This document shows, piece after piece, positions 37,901 through 52,919 of a stretch of 64,000 nucleotides of DNA (position 1 is the stretch's first letter; each line of letters starts with the position of its first letter). Position numbers and translations under genes: made by a program. The stretch spans positions 6,341,501-6,405,500 of the forward strand of contig BSQZ01000026.1 of NCBI GenBank assembly GCA_033239005.1, given 5' to 3'. Origin of the DNA: Lamellibrachia satsuma. Its lineage: Eukaryota > Annelida > Polychaeta > Sabellida > Siboglinidae. The notes under the pieces are model-generated. The model was given only the letters and a program-made list of their open reading frames with translations, was not told the DNA's origin and searched no databases.

Positions 37901-40900
37901 AATTTGTGCTTAACATGGAAGTCCACCATATATAATATGCATGACCTGGCTTTTAGGAATCCATATTGATAGTGATTTATTAATTTGTGCTTAACATGGA
38001 AGTCCACCATATATAATATGCATGACCTGGCTTTTAGGAATCCATATTGATAGTGATTTATTAATTTGTGCTTAACATGGAAGTCCACCATATATAATAT
38101 GCATGACCTGGCTTTTAGGAATCCATATTGATAGTGATTTATTAATTTGTGCTTAACATGGAAGTCCACCATATATAATATGCATGACCTGGCTTTTAGG
38201 AATCCATATTGATAGTGATTTATTAATTTGTGCTTAACATGGAAGTCCACCATATATAATATGCATGACCTGGCTTTTAGGAATCCATATTGATAGTGAT
38301 TTATTAATTTGTGCTTAACATGGAAGTCCACCATATATAATATGCATGACCTGGCTTTTAGGAATCCATATTGATAGTGATTTATTAATTTGTGCTTAAC
38401 ATGGAAGTCCACCATATATAATATGCATGACCTGGCTTTTAGGAATCCATATTGATAGTGATTTATTAATTTGTGCTTAACATGGAAGTCCACCATATAT
38501 AATATGCATGACCTGGCTTTTAGGAATCCATATTGATAGTGATTTATTAATTTGTGCTTAACATGGAAGTCCACCATATATAATATGCATGACCTGGCTT
38601 TTAGGAATCCATATTGATAGAGATTTATTAATTTGTGCTTAACATGGAAGTCCACCATATATAATATGCATGACCTGGCTTTTAGGAATCCATATTGATA
38701 GTGATTTATTAATTTGTGCTTAACATGGAAGTCCACCATATATAATATGCATGACCTGGCTTTTAGGAATCCATATTGATAGTGATTTATTAATTTGTGC
38801 TTAACATGGAAGTCCACCATATATAATATGCATGACCTGGCTTTTAGGAATCCATATTGATAGTGATTTATTAATTTGTGCTTAACATGGAAGTCCACCA
38901 TATATAATATGCATGACCTGGCTTTTAGGAATCCATATTGATAGTGATTTATTAATTTGTGCTTACCATGGAAGTCCACCATATATAATATGCATGACCT
39001 GGCTTTTAGGAATCCATATTGATAGTGATTTATTAATTTGTGCTTAACATGGAAGTCCACCATATATAATATGCATGACCTGGCTTTTAGGAATCCATAT
39101 TGATAGTGATTTATTAATTTGTGCTTAACATGGAAGTCCACCATATATAATATGCATGACCTGGCTTTTAGGAATCCATATTGATAGTGATTTATTAATT
39201 TGTTCTTAACATGGAAGTCCACCATATATAATATGCATGACCTGGCTTTTAGGAATCCATATTGATAGTGATTTATTAATTTGTGCTTAACATGGAAGTC
39301 CACCATATATAATATGCATGACCTGGCTTTTAGGAATCGATATTGATAGTGATTTATTAATTTGTTCTAAACATGGAAGTCCACCAATATATATAATATG
39401 CATGACCTGGCTTTTAGGAATTCATATTGATAGTGATTTATTAATTTTTGCTTAACGAGGAAGTCCACATATATATAATATGCATGACCTGGCTTTTAGG
39501 AATCCATATTGATAGTGATTTATTAATTTTTCTTAACATGGAAGTCCACCATATATAATATGCATGACCTGGCTTTTAGGAATCCATATTGATAGTGATT
39601 TATTAATTTGTTCTTAACATGGAAGTCCACCATATATAATATGCATGACCTGGCTTTTAGGAATCCATATTGATAGTGATTTATTAATTTGTGCTTAACA
39701 TGGAAGTCCACCATATATAATATGCATGACCTGGCTTTTAGGAATCCATATTGATAGTGATTTATTAATTTGTGCTTAACATGGAAGTCCACCATATATA
39801 ATATGCATGACCTGGCTTTTAGGAATCCATATTGATAGTGATTTATTAATTTGTGCTTAACATGGAAGTCCACCATATATAATATGCATGACCTGGCTTT
39901 TAGGAATCCATATTGATAGTGATTTATTAATTTGTGCTTAACATGGAAGTCCACCATATATAATATGCATGACCTGGCTTTTAGGAATCCATATTGATAG
40001 TGATTTATTAATTTGTGCTTAACATGGAAGTCCACCATATATAATATGCATGACCTGGCTTTTAGGAATCCATATTGATAGTGATTTATTAATTTGTGCT
40101 TAACATGGAAGTCCACCATATATAATATGCATGACCTGGCTTTTAGGAATCCATATTGATAGTGATTTATTAATTTGTGCTTAACATGGAAGTCCACCAT
40201 ATATAATATGCATGACCTGGCTTTTAGGAATCCATATTGATAGTGATTTATTAATTTGTGCTTAACATGGAAGTCCACCATATATAATATGCATGACCTG
40301 GCTTTTAGGAATCCATATTGATAGTGATTTATTAATTTGTGCTTAACATGGAAGTCCACCATATATAATATGCATGACCTGGCTTTTAGGAATCCATATT
40401 GATAGTGATTTATTAATTTGTGCTTAACATGGAAGTCCACCATATATAATATGCACGACCTGGCTTTTAGGAATCCATATTGATAGTGATTTATTAATTT
40501 GTGCTTAACATGGAAGTCCACCATATATAATATGCATGACCTGGCTTTTAGGAATCCATATTGATAGCGATTTATTAATTTGTGCTTAACATGGAAGTCC
40601 ACCATATATAATATGCATGACCTGGCTTTTAGGAATCCATATTGATAGTGATTTATTAATTTGTGCTTAACATGGAAGTCCACCATATATAATATGCATG
40701 ACCTGGCTTTTAGGAATCCATATTGATAGTGATTTATTAATTTGTGCTTAACATGGAAGTCCACCATATATAATATGCATGACCTGGCTTTTAGGAATCC
40801 ATATTGATAGTGATTTATTAATTTTTTCTTAATATGGAAGTCCACCATATATAATATGCATGACCTGGCTTTTAGGAATCCATATTGATAGTGATTTATT

Positions 40901-43900
40901 AATTTGTGCTTAACATGGAAGTCCACCATATATAATATGCATGACCTGGCTTTTAGGAATCCATATTGATAGTGATTTATTAATTTTTTCTTAATATGGA
41001 AGTCCACCAATATATATATATACATTATGCATGACCTGGCTTTTAGGAATCCATATTGATAGTGATTTATTAACTTGTGCTTAACATGGAAGTCCACCAT
41101 ATATAATATGCATGACTTTGCTTTTAGGAATCCATATTGATAGTGATTTATTAATTTGTGCTTAACGTGGAAGTCCTCCATATATAATATGCATGACCTG
41201 GCTTTTAAGAATACATATTGATAGTGATTTATTAATTTGTGCTTAACATGGAAGTCCACCATATATAATATGCATGACCTGGCTTTTAGGAATCCATATT
41301 GATAGTGATTTATTAATTTGTGCTTAACATGGAAGTCCACCATATATAATATGCATGACCTGGCTTTTAGGAATCCATATTGATAGTGATTTATTAATTT
41401 GTGCTTAACATGGAAGTCCACCATATATAATATGCATGACCTGGCTTTTAGGAATCCATATTGATAGTGATTTATTAATTTGTGCTTAACATGGAAGTCC
41501 ACCATATATAATATGCATGACCTGGCTTTTAGGAATCCATATTGATAGTGATTTATTAATTTGTGCTTAACATGGAAGTCCACCATATATAATATGCATG
41601 ACCTGGCTTTTAGGAATCCATATTGATAGTGATTTATTATTTTTTTCTTAACATGGAAGTCCACCATATATAGTATGCATGACCTGGCTTTTAGGAATTC
41701 ATATTGATAGTGATTTATTAATTTGTGCTTAACATGGAAGTCCACTATATATAATATGTATGACCTGGCTTTTAGGAATCCATACTGATAGTGATTTATT
41801 ATTTTTTCTTAACATGGAAGTCCACCAATATATATAATGTGCATGACCTGGCTTTTAGGAATCCATATTGATAGTGATTTATTAACTTGTGCATAACATG
41901 GAAGTCCACCATATATAATATGCATGACCTGGCTTTTAGGAATCCATATTGATAGTGATTTATTAATTTGTGCTTAACATGGAAGTCCACCATATATAAT
42001 ATGCATGACCTGGCTTTTAGGAATCCATATTGATAGTGATTTATTAATTTGTGCTTAACATGGAAGTCCACTATATATAATATGCATGACCTGGCTTTTA
42101 GGAATCCATATTGATAGTGATTTATTATTTTTTTCTTAACATGGAAGTCCACCATATATAGTATGCATGACCTGGCTTTTAGGAATCCATATTGATAGTG
42201 ATTTATTAATTTGTTCTTAACATGGAAGTCCACCATATATAGTATGCATGACCTGGCTTTTAGGAATCCATATTGATAGTGATTTATTAATTTGTGCTTA
42301 ACATGGAAGTCCACCATATATAATATGCATGACCTGGCTTTTAGGAATCCATATTGATAGTGATTTATTAATTTGTGCTTAACATGGAAGTCCACCATAT
42401 ATAATATGCATGACCTGGCTTTTAGGAATCCATATTGATAGTGATTTATTAATTTGTGCTTAACATGGAAGTCCACCATATATAATATGCATGACCTGGC
42501 TTTTAGGAATCCATATTGATAGTGATTTATTAATTTGTGCTTAACATGGAAGTCCACCATATATAATATGCATGACCTGGCTTTTAGGAATCCATATTGA
42601 TAGTGATTTATTAATTTGTGCTTAACATGGAAGTCCACCATATATAATATGCATGACCTGGCTTTTAGGAATCCATATTGATAGTGATTTATTAATTTGT
42701 GCTTAACATGGAAGTCCACCATATATAATATGCATGACCTGGCTTTTAGGAATCCATATTGATAGTGATTTATTAATTTGTGCTTAACATGGAAGTCCAC
42801 CATATATAATATGCATGACCTGGCTTTTAGGAATCCATATTGATAGTGATTTATTAATTTGTGCTTAACATGGAAGTCCACCATATATAATATGCATGAC
42901 CTGGCTTTTAGGAATCCATATTGATAGTGATTTATTAATTTGTGCTTAACATGGAAGTCCACCATATATAATATGCATGACCTGGCTTTTAGGAATCCAT
43001 ATTGATAGTGATTTATTAATTTGTGCTTAACATGGAAGTCCACCATATATAATATGCATGACCTGGCTTTTAGGAATCCATATTGATAGTGATTTATTAA
43101 TTTGTGCTTAACATGGAAGTCCACCATATATAATATGCATGACCTGGCTTTTAGGAATCCATATTGATAGTGATTTATTAATTTGTGCTTAACATGGAAG
43201 TCCACCATATATAATATGCATGACCTGGCTTTTAGGAATCCATATTGATAGTGATTTATTAATTTGTGCTTAACATGGAAGTCCACCATATATAATATGC
43301 ATGACCTGGCTTTTAGGAATCCATATTGATAGTGATTTATTAATTTTTTTCTTAATATGGAAGTCCACCAATATATATATATATATTATGCATGACCTGG
43401 CTTTTAGGAATCCATATTGATAGTGATTTATTAACTTGTGCTTAACATGGAAGTCCACCATATATAATATGCATGACTTTGCTTTTAGGAATCCATATTG
43501 ATAGTGATTTATTAATTTGTGCTTAACGTGGAAGTCCTCCATATATAATATGCATGACCTGGCTTTTAAGAATACATATTGATAGTGATTTATTAATTTG
43601 TGCTTAACATGGAAGTCCACCATATATAATATGCATGACCTGGCTTTTAGGAATCGATATTGATAGTGATTTATTAATTTGTTCTTAACATGGAAGTCCA
43701 CCATATATAATATGCATGACCTGGCTTTTAGGAATCCATATTGATAGTGATTTATTAATTTGTGCTTAACATGGAAGTCCACCATATATAATATGCATGA
43801 CCTGGCTTTTAGGAATCCATATTGATAGTGATTTATTAATTTGTTCTTAACATGGAAGTCCACCATATATAATATGCATGACCTGGCTTTTAGGAATCCA

Positions 43901-46900
43901 TATTGATAGTGATTTATTAATTTGTGCTTAACATGGAAGTCCACCATATATAATATGCATGACCTGGCTTTTAGGAATCCATATTGATAGTGATTTATTA
44001 ATTTGTGCTTAACATGGAAGTCCACCATATATAATATGCATGACCTGGCTTTTAGGAATCCATATTGATAGTGATTTATTAATTTTTTCTTAACATGGAA
44101 GTCCACCATATATAATATGCATGACCTGGCTTTTAGGAATCCATATTGATAGTGATTTATTAATTTGTGCTTAACATGGAAGTCCACCATATATAATATG
44201 CATGACCTGGCTTTTAGGAATCCATATTGATAGTGTTTTATTAATTTGTGCTTAACATGGAAGTCCACCATATATAATATGCATGACCTGGCTTTTAGGA
44301 ATCCATATTGATAGTGATTTATTAATTTGTGCTTAACATGGAAGTCCACCATATATAATATGCATGACCTGGCTTTTAGGAATCCATATTGATAGTGATT
44401 TATTAATTTGTTCTTAACATGGAAGTCCACCATATATAATATGCATGACCTGGCTTTTAGGAATCCATATTGATAGTGATTTATTAATTTGTGCTTAACA
44501 TGGAAGTCCACCATATATAATATGCATGACCTGGCTTTTAGGAATCCATATTGATAGTGATTTATTAATTTGTGCTTAACATGGAAGTCCACCATATATA
44601 ATATGCATGACCTGGCTTTTAGGAATCCATATTGATAGTGATTTATTAATTTGTGCTTAACATGGAAGTCCACCATATATAATATGCATGACCTGGCTTT
44701 TAGGAATCCATATTGATAGTGATTTATTAATTTGTGCTTAACATGGAAGTCCACCATATATAATATGCATGACCTGGCTTTTAGGAATCCATATTGATAG
44801 TGATTTATTAATTTGTGCTTAACATGGAAGTCCACCATATATAATATGCATGACCTGGCTTTTAGGAATCCATATTGATAGTGATTTATTAATTTGTGCT
44901 TAACATGGAAGTCCACTATATATAATATGCATGACCTGGCTTTTAGGAATCCATATTGATAGTGATTTATTAATTTGTTCTTAACATGGAAGTCCACCAT
45001 ATATAATATGCATGACCTGGCTTTTAGGAATCCATATTGATAGTGATTTATTAATTTGTGCTTAACATGGAAGTCCACCATATATAATATGCATGACCTG
45101 GCTTTTAGGAATCCATATTGATAGTGATTTATTAATTTGTGCTTAACATGGAAGTCCACCATATATAATATGCATGACCTGGCTTTTAGGAATCCATATT
45201 GATAGTGATTTATTAATTTGTGCTTAACATGGAAGTCCACCATATATAATATGCATGACCTGGCTTTTAGGAATCCATATTGATAGTGATTTATTAATTT
45301 GTGCTCTTAACATGGAAGTCCACCATATATAATATGCATGACCTGGCTTTTAGGAATCCATATTGATAGTGATTTATTAATTTGTGCTTAACATGGAAGT
45401 CCACCATATATAATATGCATGACCTGGCTTTTAGGAATCCATATTGATAGTGATTTATTAATTTGTGCTTAACATGGAAGTCCACCATATATAATATGCA
45501 TGACCTGGCTTTTAGGAATCCATATTGATAGTGATTTATTAATTTGTGCTTAACATGGAAGTCCACCATATATAATATGCATGACCTGGCTTTTAGGAAT
45601 CCATATTGATAGTGATTTATTAATTTGTTCTTAACATGGAAGTCCACCATATATAATATGCATGACCTGGCTTTTAGGAATCCATATTGATAGTGATTTA
45701 TTAATTTGTGCTTAACATGGAAGTCCACCATATATAATATGCATGACCTGGCTTTTAGGAATCCATATTGATAGCGATTTATTAATTTGTGCTTAACATG
45801 GAAGTCCACCATATATAATATGCATGACCTGGCTTTTAGGAATCCATATTGATAGTGATTTATTAATTTGTGCTTAACATGGAAGTCCACCATATATAAT
45901 ATGCATGACCTGGCTTTTAGGAATCCATATTGATAGTGATTTATTAATTTGTGCTTAACATGGAAGTCCACCATATATAATATGCATGACCTGGCTTTTA
46001 GGAATCCATATTGATAGTGATTTATTAATTTGTGCTTAACATGGAAGTCCACTATATATAATATGCATGACCTGGCTTTTAGGAATCCATATTGATAGCG
46101 ATTTATTAATTTTTGCTTAACATGGAAGTCCACCATATATAATATGCATGACCTGGCTTTTAGGAATCCATATTGATAGCGATTTATTAATTTTTGCTTA
46201 ACATGGAAGTCCACCATATATAATATGCATGATCTGGCTTTTAGGAATCCATATTGATAGTGATTTATTAATTTGTGCTTAACATGGAAGTCCACCATAT
46301 ATAATATGCATGACCTGGCTTTTAGGAATCCATATTGATAGTGATTTAGTAATTTGTGCTTAACATGGAAGTCCACCATATATAATATGCATGACCTGGC
46401 TTTTAGGAATCCATATTGATAGTGATTTATTAATTTGTGCTTAACATGGAAGTCCACCATATATAATATGCATGACCTGGCTTTTAGGAATCCATATTGA
46501 TAGTGATTTATTAATTTGTGCTTAACATGGAAGTCCACCATATATAATATGCATGACCTGGCTTTTAGGAATCCATATTGATAGTGATTTATTAATTTGT
46601 GCTTAACATGGAAGTCCACCATATATAATATGCATGACCTGGCTTTTAGGAATCCATATTGATAGTGATTTATTAATTTGTGCTTAACATGGAAGTCCAC
46701 CATATATAATATGCATGACCTGGCTTTTAGGAATCCATATTGATAGTGATTTATTAATTTGTGCTTAACATGGAAGTCCACCATATATAATATGCATGAC
46801 CTGGCTTTTAGGAATCCATATTGATAGTGATTTATTAATTTGTGCTTAACATGGAAGTCCACCATATATAATATGCATGACCTGGCTTTTAGGAATCCAT

Positions 46901-49900
46901 ATTGATAGCGATTTATTAATTTTTGCTTAACATGGAAGTCCACCATATATAATATGCATGACCTGGCTTTTAGGAATCCATATTGATAGTGATTTATTAA
47001 TTTGTGCTTAACATGGAAGTCCACCATATATAATATGCATGACCTGGCTTTTAGGAATCCATATTGATAGTGATTTATTAATTTGTGCTTAACATGGAAG
47101 TCCACCATATATAATATGCATGACCTGGCTTTTAGGAATCCATATTGATAGCGATTTATTAATTTGTGCTTAACATGGAAGTCCACCATATATAATATGC
47201 ATGACCTGGCTTTTAGGAATCCATATTGATAGCGATTTATTAATTTGTGCTTAACATGGAAGTCCACCATATATAATATGCATGACCTGGCTTTTAGGAA
47301 TCCATATTGATAGTGATTTATTAATTTGTTCTTAACATGGAAGTCCACCATATATAATATGCAAGACCTGGCTTTTAGGAATCCATATTGATAGTGATTT
47401 ATTAATTTGTGCTTAACATGGAAGTCCACCATATATAATATGCATGACCTGGCTTTTAGGAATCCATATTGATAGTGATTTATTAATTTGTGCTTAACAT
47501 GGAAGTCCACCATATATAATATGCATGACCTGGCTTTTAGGAATCCATATTGATAGTGATTTATTAATTTGTGCTTAACATGGAAGTCCACCATATATAA
47601 TATGCATGACCTGGCTTTTAGGAATCCATATTGATAGTGATTTATTAATTTTTTCTTAACATGGAAGTCCACCAATATATATATATATTTATGCATGACC
47701 TGGCTTTTAGGAATCCATATTGATAGTGATTTATTAATTTGTGCTTAACATGGAAGTCCACCATATATAATATGCATGACCTGGCTTTTAGGAATCCATA
47801 TTGATAGTGATTTATTAATTTGTGCTTAACATGGAAGTCCACCATATATAATATGCATGACCTGGCTTTTAGAATCCATATTGATAGTGATTTATTAATT
47901 TGTGCTTAACATGGAAGTCCACCATATATAATATGCATGACCTGGCTTTTAGGAATCCATATTGATAGTGATTTATTAATTTGTTCTTAACATGGAAGTC
48001 CACCATATATAATATGCATGACCTGGCTTTTAGGAATCCATATTGATAGTGATTTATTAATTTGTGCTTAACATGGAAGTCCACCATATATAATATGCAT
48101 GACCTGGCTTTTAGGAATCCATATTGATAGTGATTTATTAATTTGTTCTTAACATGGAAGTCCACCATATATAGTATATATGACCTGGCTTTTAAGAATC
48201 CATATTGATAGTGATTTATTAATTTGTGCTTAACATGGAAGTCCACTATATATAATATGCATGACCTGGCTTTTAGGAATCCATATTGATAGTGATTTAT
48301 TATTTTTTTCTTAACATGGAAGTCCACCATATATAGTATGCATGACCTGGCTTTTAGGAATCCATATTGATAGTGATTTATTAATTTGTGCTTAACATGG
48401 AAGTCCACTATATATAATATGCATGACCTGGCTTTTAGGAATCCATATTGATAGTGATTTATTATTTTTTTCTAAACATGGAAGTCCACCAATATATATA
48501 ATATGCATGACCTGGCTTTTAGGAATTCATATTGATAGTGATTTATTAACTTGTGCATAACATGGAAGTCCACCATATATAATATGCATGACCTGGCTTT
48601 TAGGAATCCATATTGATAGTGATTTATTAATTTGTGCTTAACATGGAAGTCCACTATATATAATATGCATGACCTGGCTTTTAGGAATCCATATTGATAG
48701 TGATTTATTAATTTGTGCTTAACATGGAAGTCCACTATATATAATATGCATGACCTGGCTTTTAGGAATCCATATTGATAGTGATTTATTAATTTGTTCT
48801 TAACATGGAAGTCCACCATATATAATATGCATGACCTGGCTTTTAGGAATCCATATTGATAGTGATTTATTAATTTGTGCTTAACATGGAAGTCCACCAT
48901 ATATAATATGCATGACCTGGCTTTTAGGAATCCATATTGATAGTGATTTATTAATTTGTGCTTAACATGGAAGTCCACCATATATAATATGCATGACCTG
49001 GCTTTTAGGAATCCATATTGATAGTGATTTATTAATTTGTTCTTAACATGGAAGTCCACCATATATAATATGCATGACCTGGCTTTTAGGAATCCATATT
49101 GATAGTGATTTATTAATTTGTGCTTAACATGGAAGTCCACCATATATAATATGCATGACCTGGCTTTTAGGAATCCATATTGATAGCGATTTATTAATTT
49201 GTGCTTAACATGGAAGTCCACCATATATAATATGCATGACCTGGCTTTTAGGAATCCATATTGATAGTGATTTATTAATTTGTGCTTAACATGGAAGTCC
49301 ACCATATATAATATGCATGACCTGGCTTTTAGGAATCCATATTGATAGTGATTTATTAATTTGTGCTTAACATGGAAGTCCACCATATATAATATGCATG
49401 ACCTGGCTTTTAGGAATCCATATTGATAGTGATTTATTAATTTGTGCTTAACATGGAAGTCCACCATATATAATATGCATGACCTGGCTTTTAGGAATCC
49501 ATATTGATAGTGATTTATTAATTTGTTCTTAACATGGAAGTCCACCATATATAATATGCATGACCTGGCTTTTAGGAATCCATATTGATAGCGATTTATT
49601 AATTTGTGCTTAACATGGAAGTCCACCAATATATATATATATATATATTATGCATGACCTGGCTTTTAGGAATCCATATTGATAGTGATTTATTAACTTG
49701 TGCTTAACATGGAAGTCCACCATATATAATATGCATGACCTGGCTTTTAGGAATCCATATTGATAGTGATTTATTAATTTGTGCTTAACATGGAAGTCCA
49801 CCATATATAATATGCATGACCTGGCTTTTAGGAATCCATATTGATAGTGATTTATTAATTTGTGCTTAACATGGAAGTCCACCATATATAATATGCATGA

Positions 49901-52883
49901 CCTGGCTTTTAGGAATCCATATTGATAGTGATTTATTAATTTGTGCTTAACATGGAAGTCCACCATATATAATATGCATGACCTGGCTTTTAGGAATCCA
50001 TATTGATAGTGATTTATTAATTTGTGCTTAACATGGAAGTCCACCATATATAATATGCATGATCTGGCTGTTAGGAATCGATATTGATAGTGATTTATTA
50101 ATTTGTGCTTAACATGGAAGTCCACCATATATAATATGCATGACCTGGCTTTTAGGAATCCATATTGATAGTGATTTATTAATTTGTGCTTAACATGGAA
50201 GTCCACCATATATAATATGCATGACCTGGCTTTTAGGAATCCATATTGATAGTGATTTATTAATTTGTGCTTAACATGGAAGTCCACCATATATAATATG
50301 CATGACCTGGCTTTTAGGAATCCATATTGATAGTGATTTATTAATTTGTGCTTAACATGGAAGTCCACCATATATAATATGCATGACCTGGCTTTTAGGA
50401 ATCCATATTGATAGCGATTTATTAATTTGTGCTTAACATGGAAGTCCACCATATATAACATGCATGACTTGGCTTTTAGGAATCCATATTGATAGCGATT
50501 TATTAATTTGTGCTTAACATGGAAGTTCACCATATATAATATGCATGACCTGGCTTTTAGGAATCCATATTGATAGCGATTTATTAATTTTTGCTTAACA
50601 TGGAAGTTCACCATATATAATATGTATGACCTGGCTTTTACGAATCCATATTGATAGTGATTTATTAATTTGTGCTTAACATGGAAGTCCACCATATATA
50701 ATATGCATGACCTGGCTTTTAGGAATCCATATTGATAGTGATTTATTAATTTGTTCTTAACATGGAAGTCCACCATATATAATATGCATGACCTGGCTTT
50801 TAGGAATCCATATTGATAGTGATTTATTAATTTGTGCTTAACATGGAAGTCCACCATATATAATATGCATGACCTGGCTTTTAGGAATCCATATTGATAG
50901 TGATTTATTAATTTGTGCTTAACATGGAAGTCCACCATATATAATATGCATGACCTGGCTTTTAGGAATCCATATTGATAGTGATTTATTAATTTGTGCT
51001 TAACATGGAAGTCCACCATATATAATATGCATGACCTGGCTTTTAGGAATCCATATTGATAGTGATTTATTAATTTGTGCTTAACATGGAAGTCCACCAT
51101 ATATAATATGCATGACCTGGCTTTTAGGAATCCATATTGATAGTGATTTATTAATTTGTGCTTAACATGGAAGTCCACCATATATAATATGCATGACCTG
51201 GCTTTTAGGAATCCATATTGATAGTGATTTATTAATTTGTTCTTAACATGGAAGTCCACCATATATAATATGCATGACCTGGCTTTTAGGAATCCATATT
51301 GATAGTGATTTATTAATTTGTGCTTAACATGGAAGTCCACCATATATAATATGCATGACCTGGCTTTTAGGAATCCATATTGATAGTGATTTATTAATTT
51401 GTGCTTAACATGGAAGTCCACCATATATAATATGCATGACCTGGCTTTTAGGAATCCATATTGATAGTGATTTATTAATTTGTGCTTAACATGGAAGTCC
51501 ACCATATATAATATGCATGACCTGGCTTTTAGGAATCCATATTGATAGTGATTTATTAATTTGTGCTTAACATGGAAGTCCACCATATATAATATGCATG
51601 ACCTGGCTTTTAGGAATCCATATTGATAGTGATTTATTAATTTGTGCTTAACATGGAAGTCCACCATATATAATATGCATGACCTGGCTTTTAGGAATCC
51701 ATATTGATAGTGATTTATTAATTTGTGCTTAACATGGAAGTCCACCATATATAATATGCATGACCTGGCTTTTAGGAATCGATATTGATAGTGATTTATT
51801 AATTTGTTCTTAACATGGAAGTCCACCATATATAATATGCATGACCTGGCTTTTAGGAATCCATATTGATATTGATTTATTAATGTGTGCTTAACATGGA
51901 AGTCCACTATATATAATATGCATGACCTGGCTTTTAGGAATCCATATTGATAGTGATTTATTATTTTTTTCTTAACATGGAAGTCCACCATATATAGTAT
52001 GCATGACCTGGCTTTTAGGAATCCATATTGATAGTGATTTATTAATTTGTTCTTAACATGGAAGTCCACCATATATAGTATGCATGACCTGGCTTTTAGG
52101 AATCCATATTGATAGTGATTTATTATTTTTTTCTTAACATGGAAGTCCACCAATATATATAATATGCATGACCTGGCTTTTAGGAATTCATATTGATAGT
52201 GATTTATTAATTTGTGCTTAACATGGAAGTCCACTATATATAATATGCATGACCTGGCTTTTAGGAATCCATACTGATAGTGATTTATTATTTTTTCTTA
52301 ACATGGAAGTCCACCAATATATATAATATGCATGACCTGGCTTTTAGGAATCCATATTGATAGTGATTTATTAACTTGTGCATAACATGGAAGTCCACCA
52401 TATATAATATGCATGACCTGGCTTTTAGGAATCCATATTGATAGTGATTTATTAATTTGTGCTTAACATGGAAGTCCACCATATATAATATGCATGACCT
52501 GGCTTTTAGGAATCCATATTGATAGTGATTTATTAATTTGTGCTTAACATGGAAGTCCACCATATATAATATGCATGACCTGGCTTTTAGGAATCCATAT
52601 TGATAGTGATTTATTAATTTGTTCTTAACATGGAAGTCCACCATATATAATATGCATGACCTGGCTTTTAGGAATCCATATTGATAGTGATTTATTAATT
52701 TGTGCTTAACATGGAAGTCCACCATATATAATATGCATGACCTGGCTTTTAGGAATCCATATTGATAGTGATTTATTAATTTGTGCTTAACATGGAAGTC
52801 CACCATATATAATATGCATGACCTGGCTTTTAGGAATCCATATTGATAGTGATTTATTAATTTTTTCTTAACATGGAAGTCCA

Positions 52884-52919
<36 letters not shown>

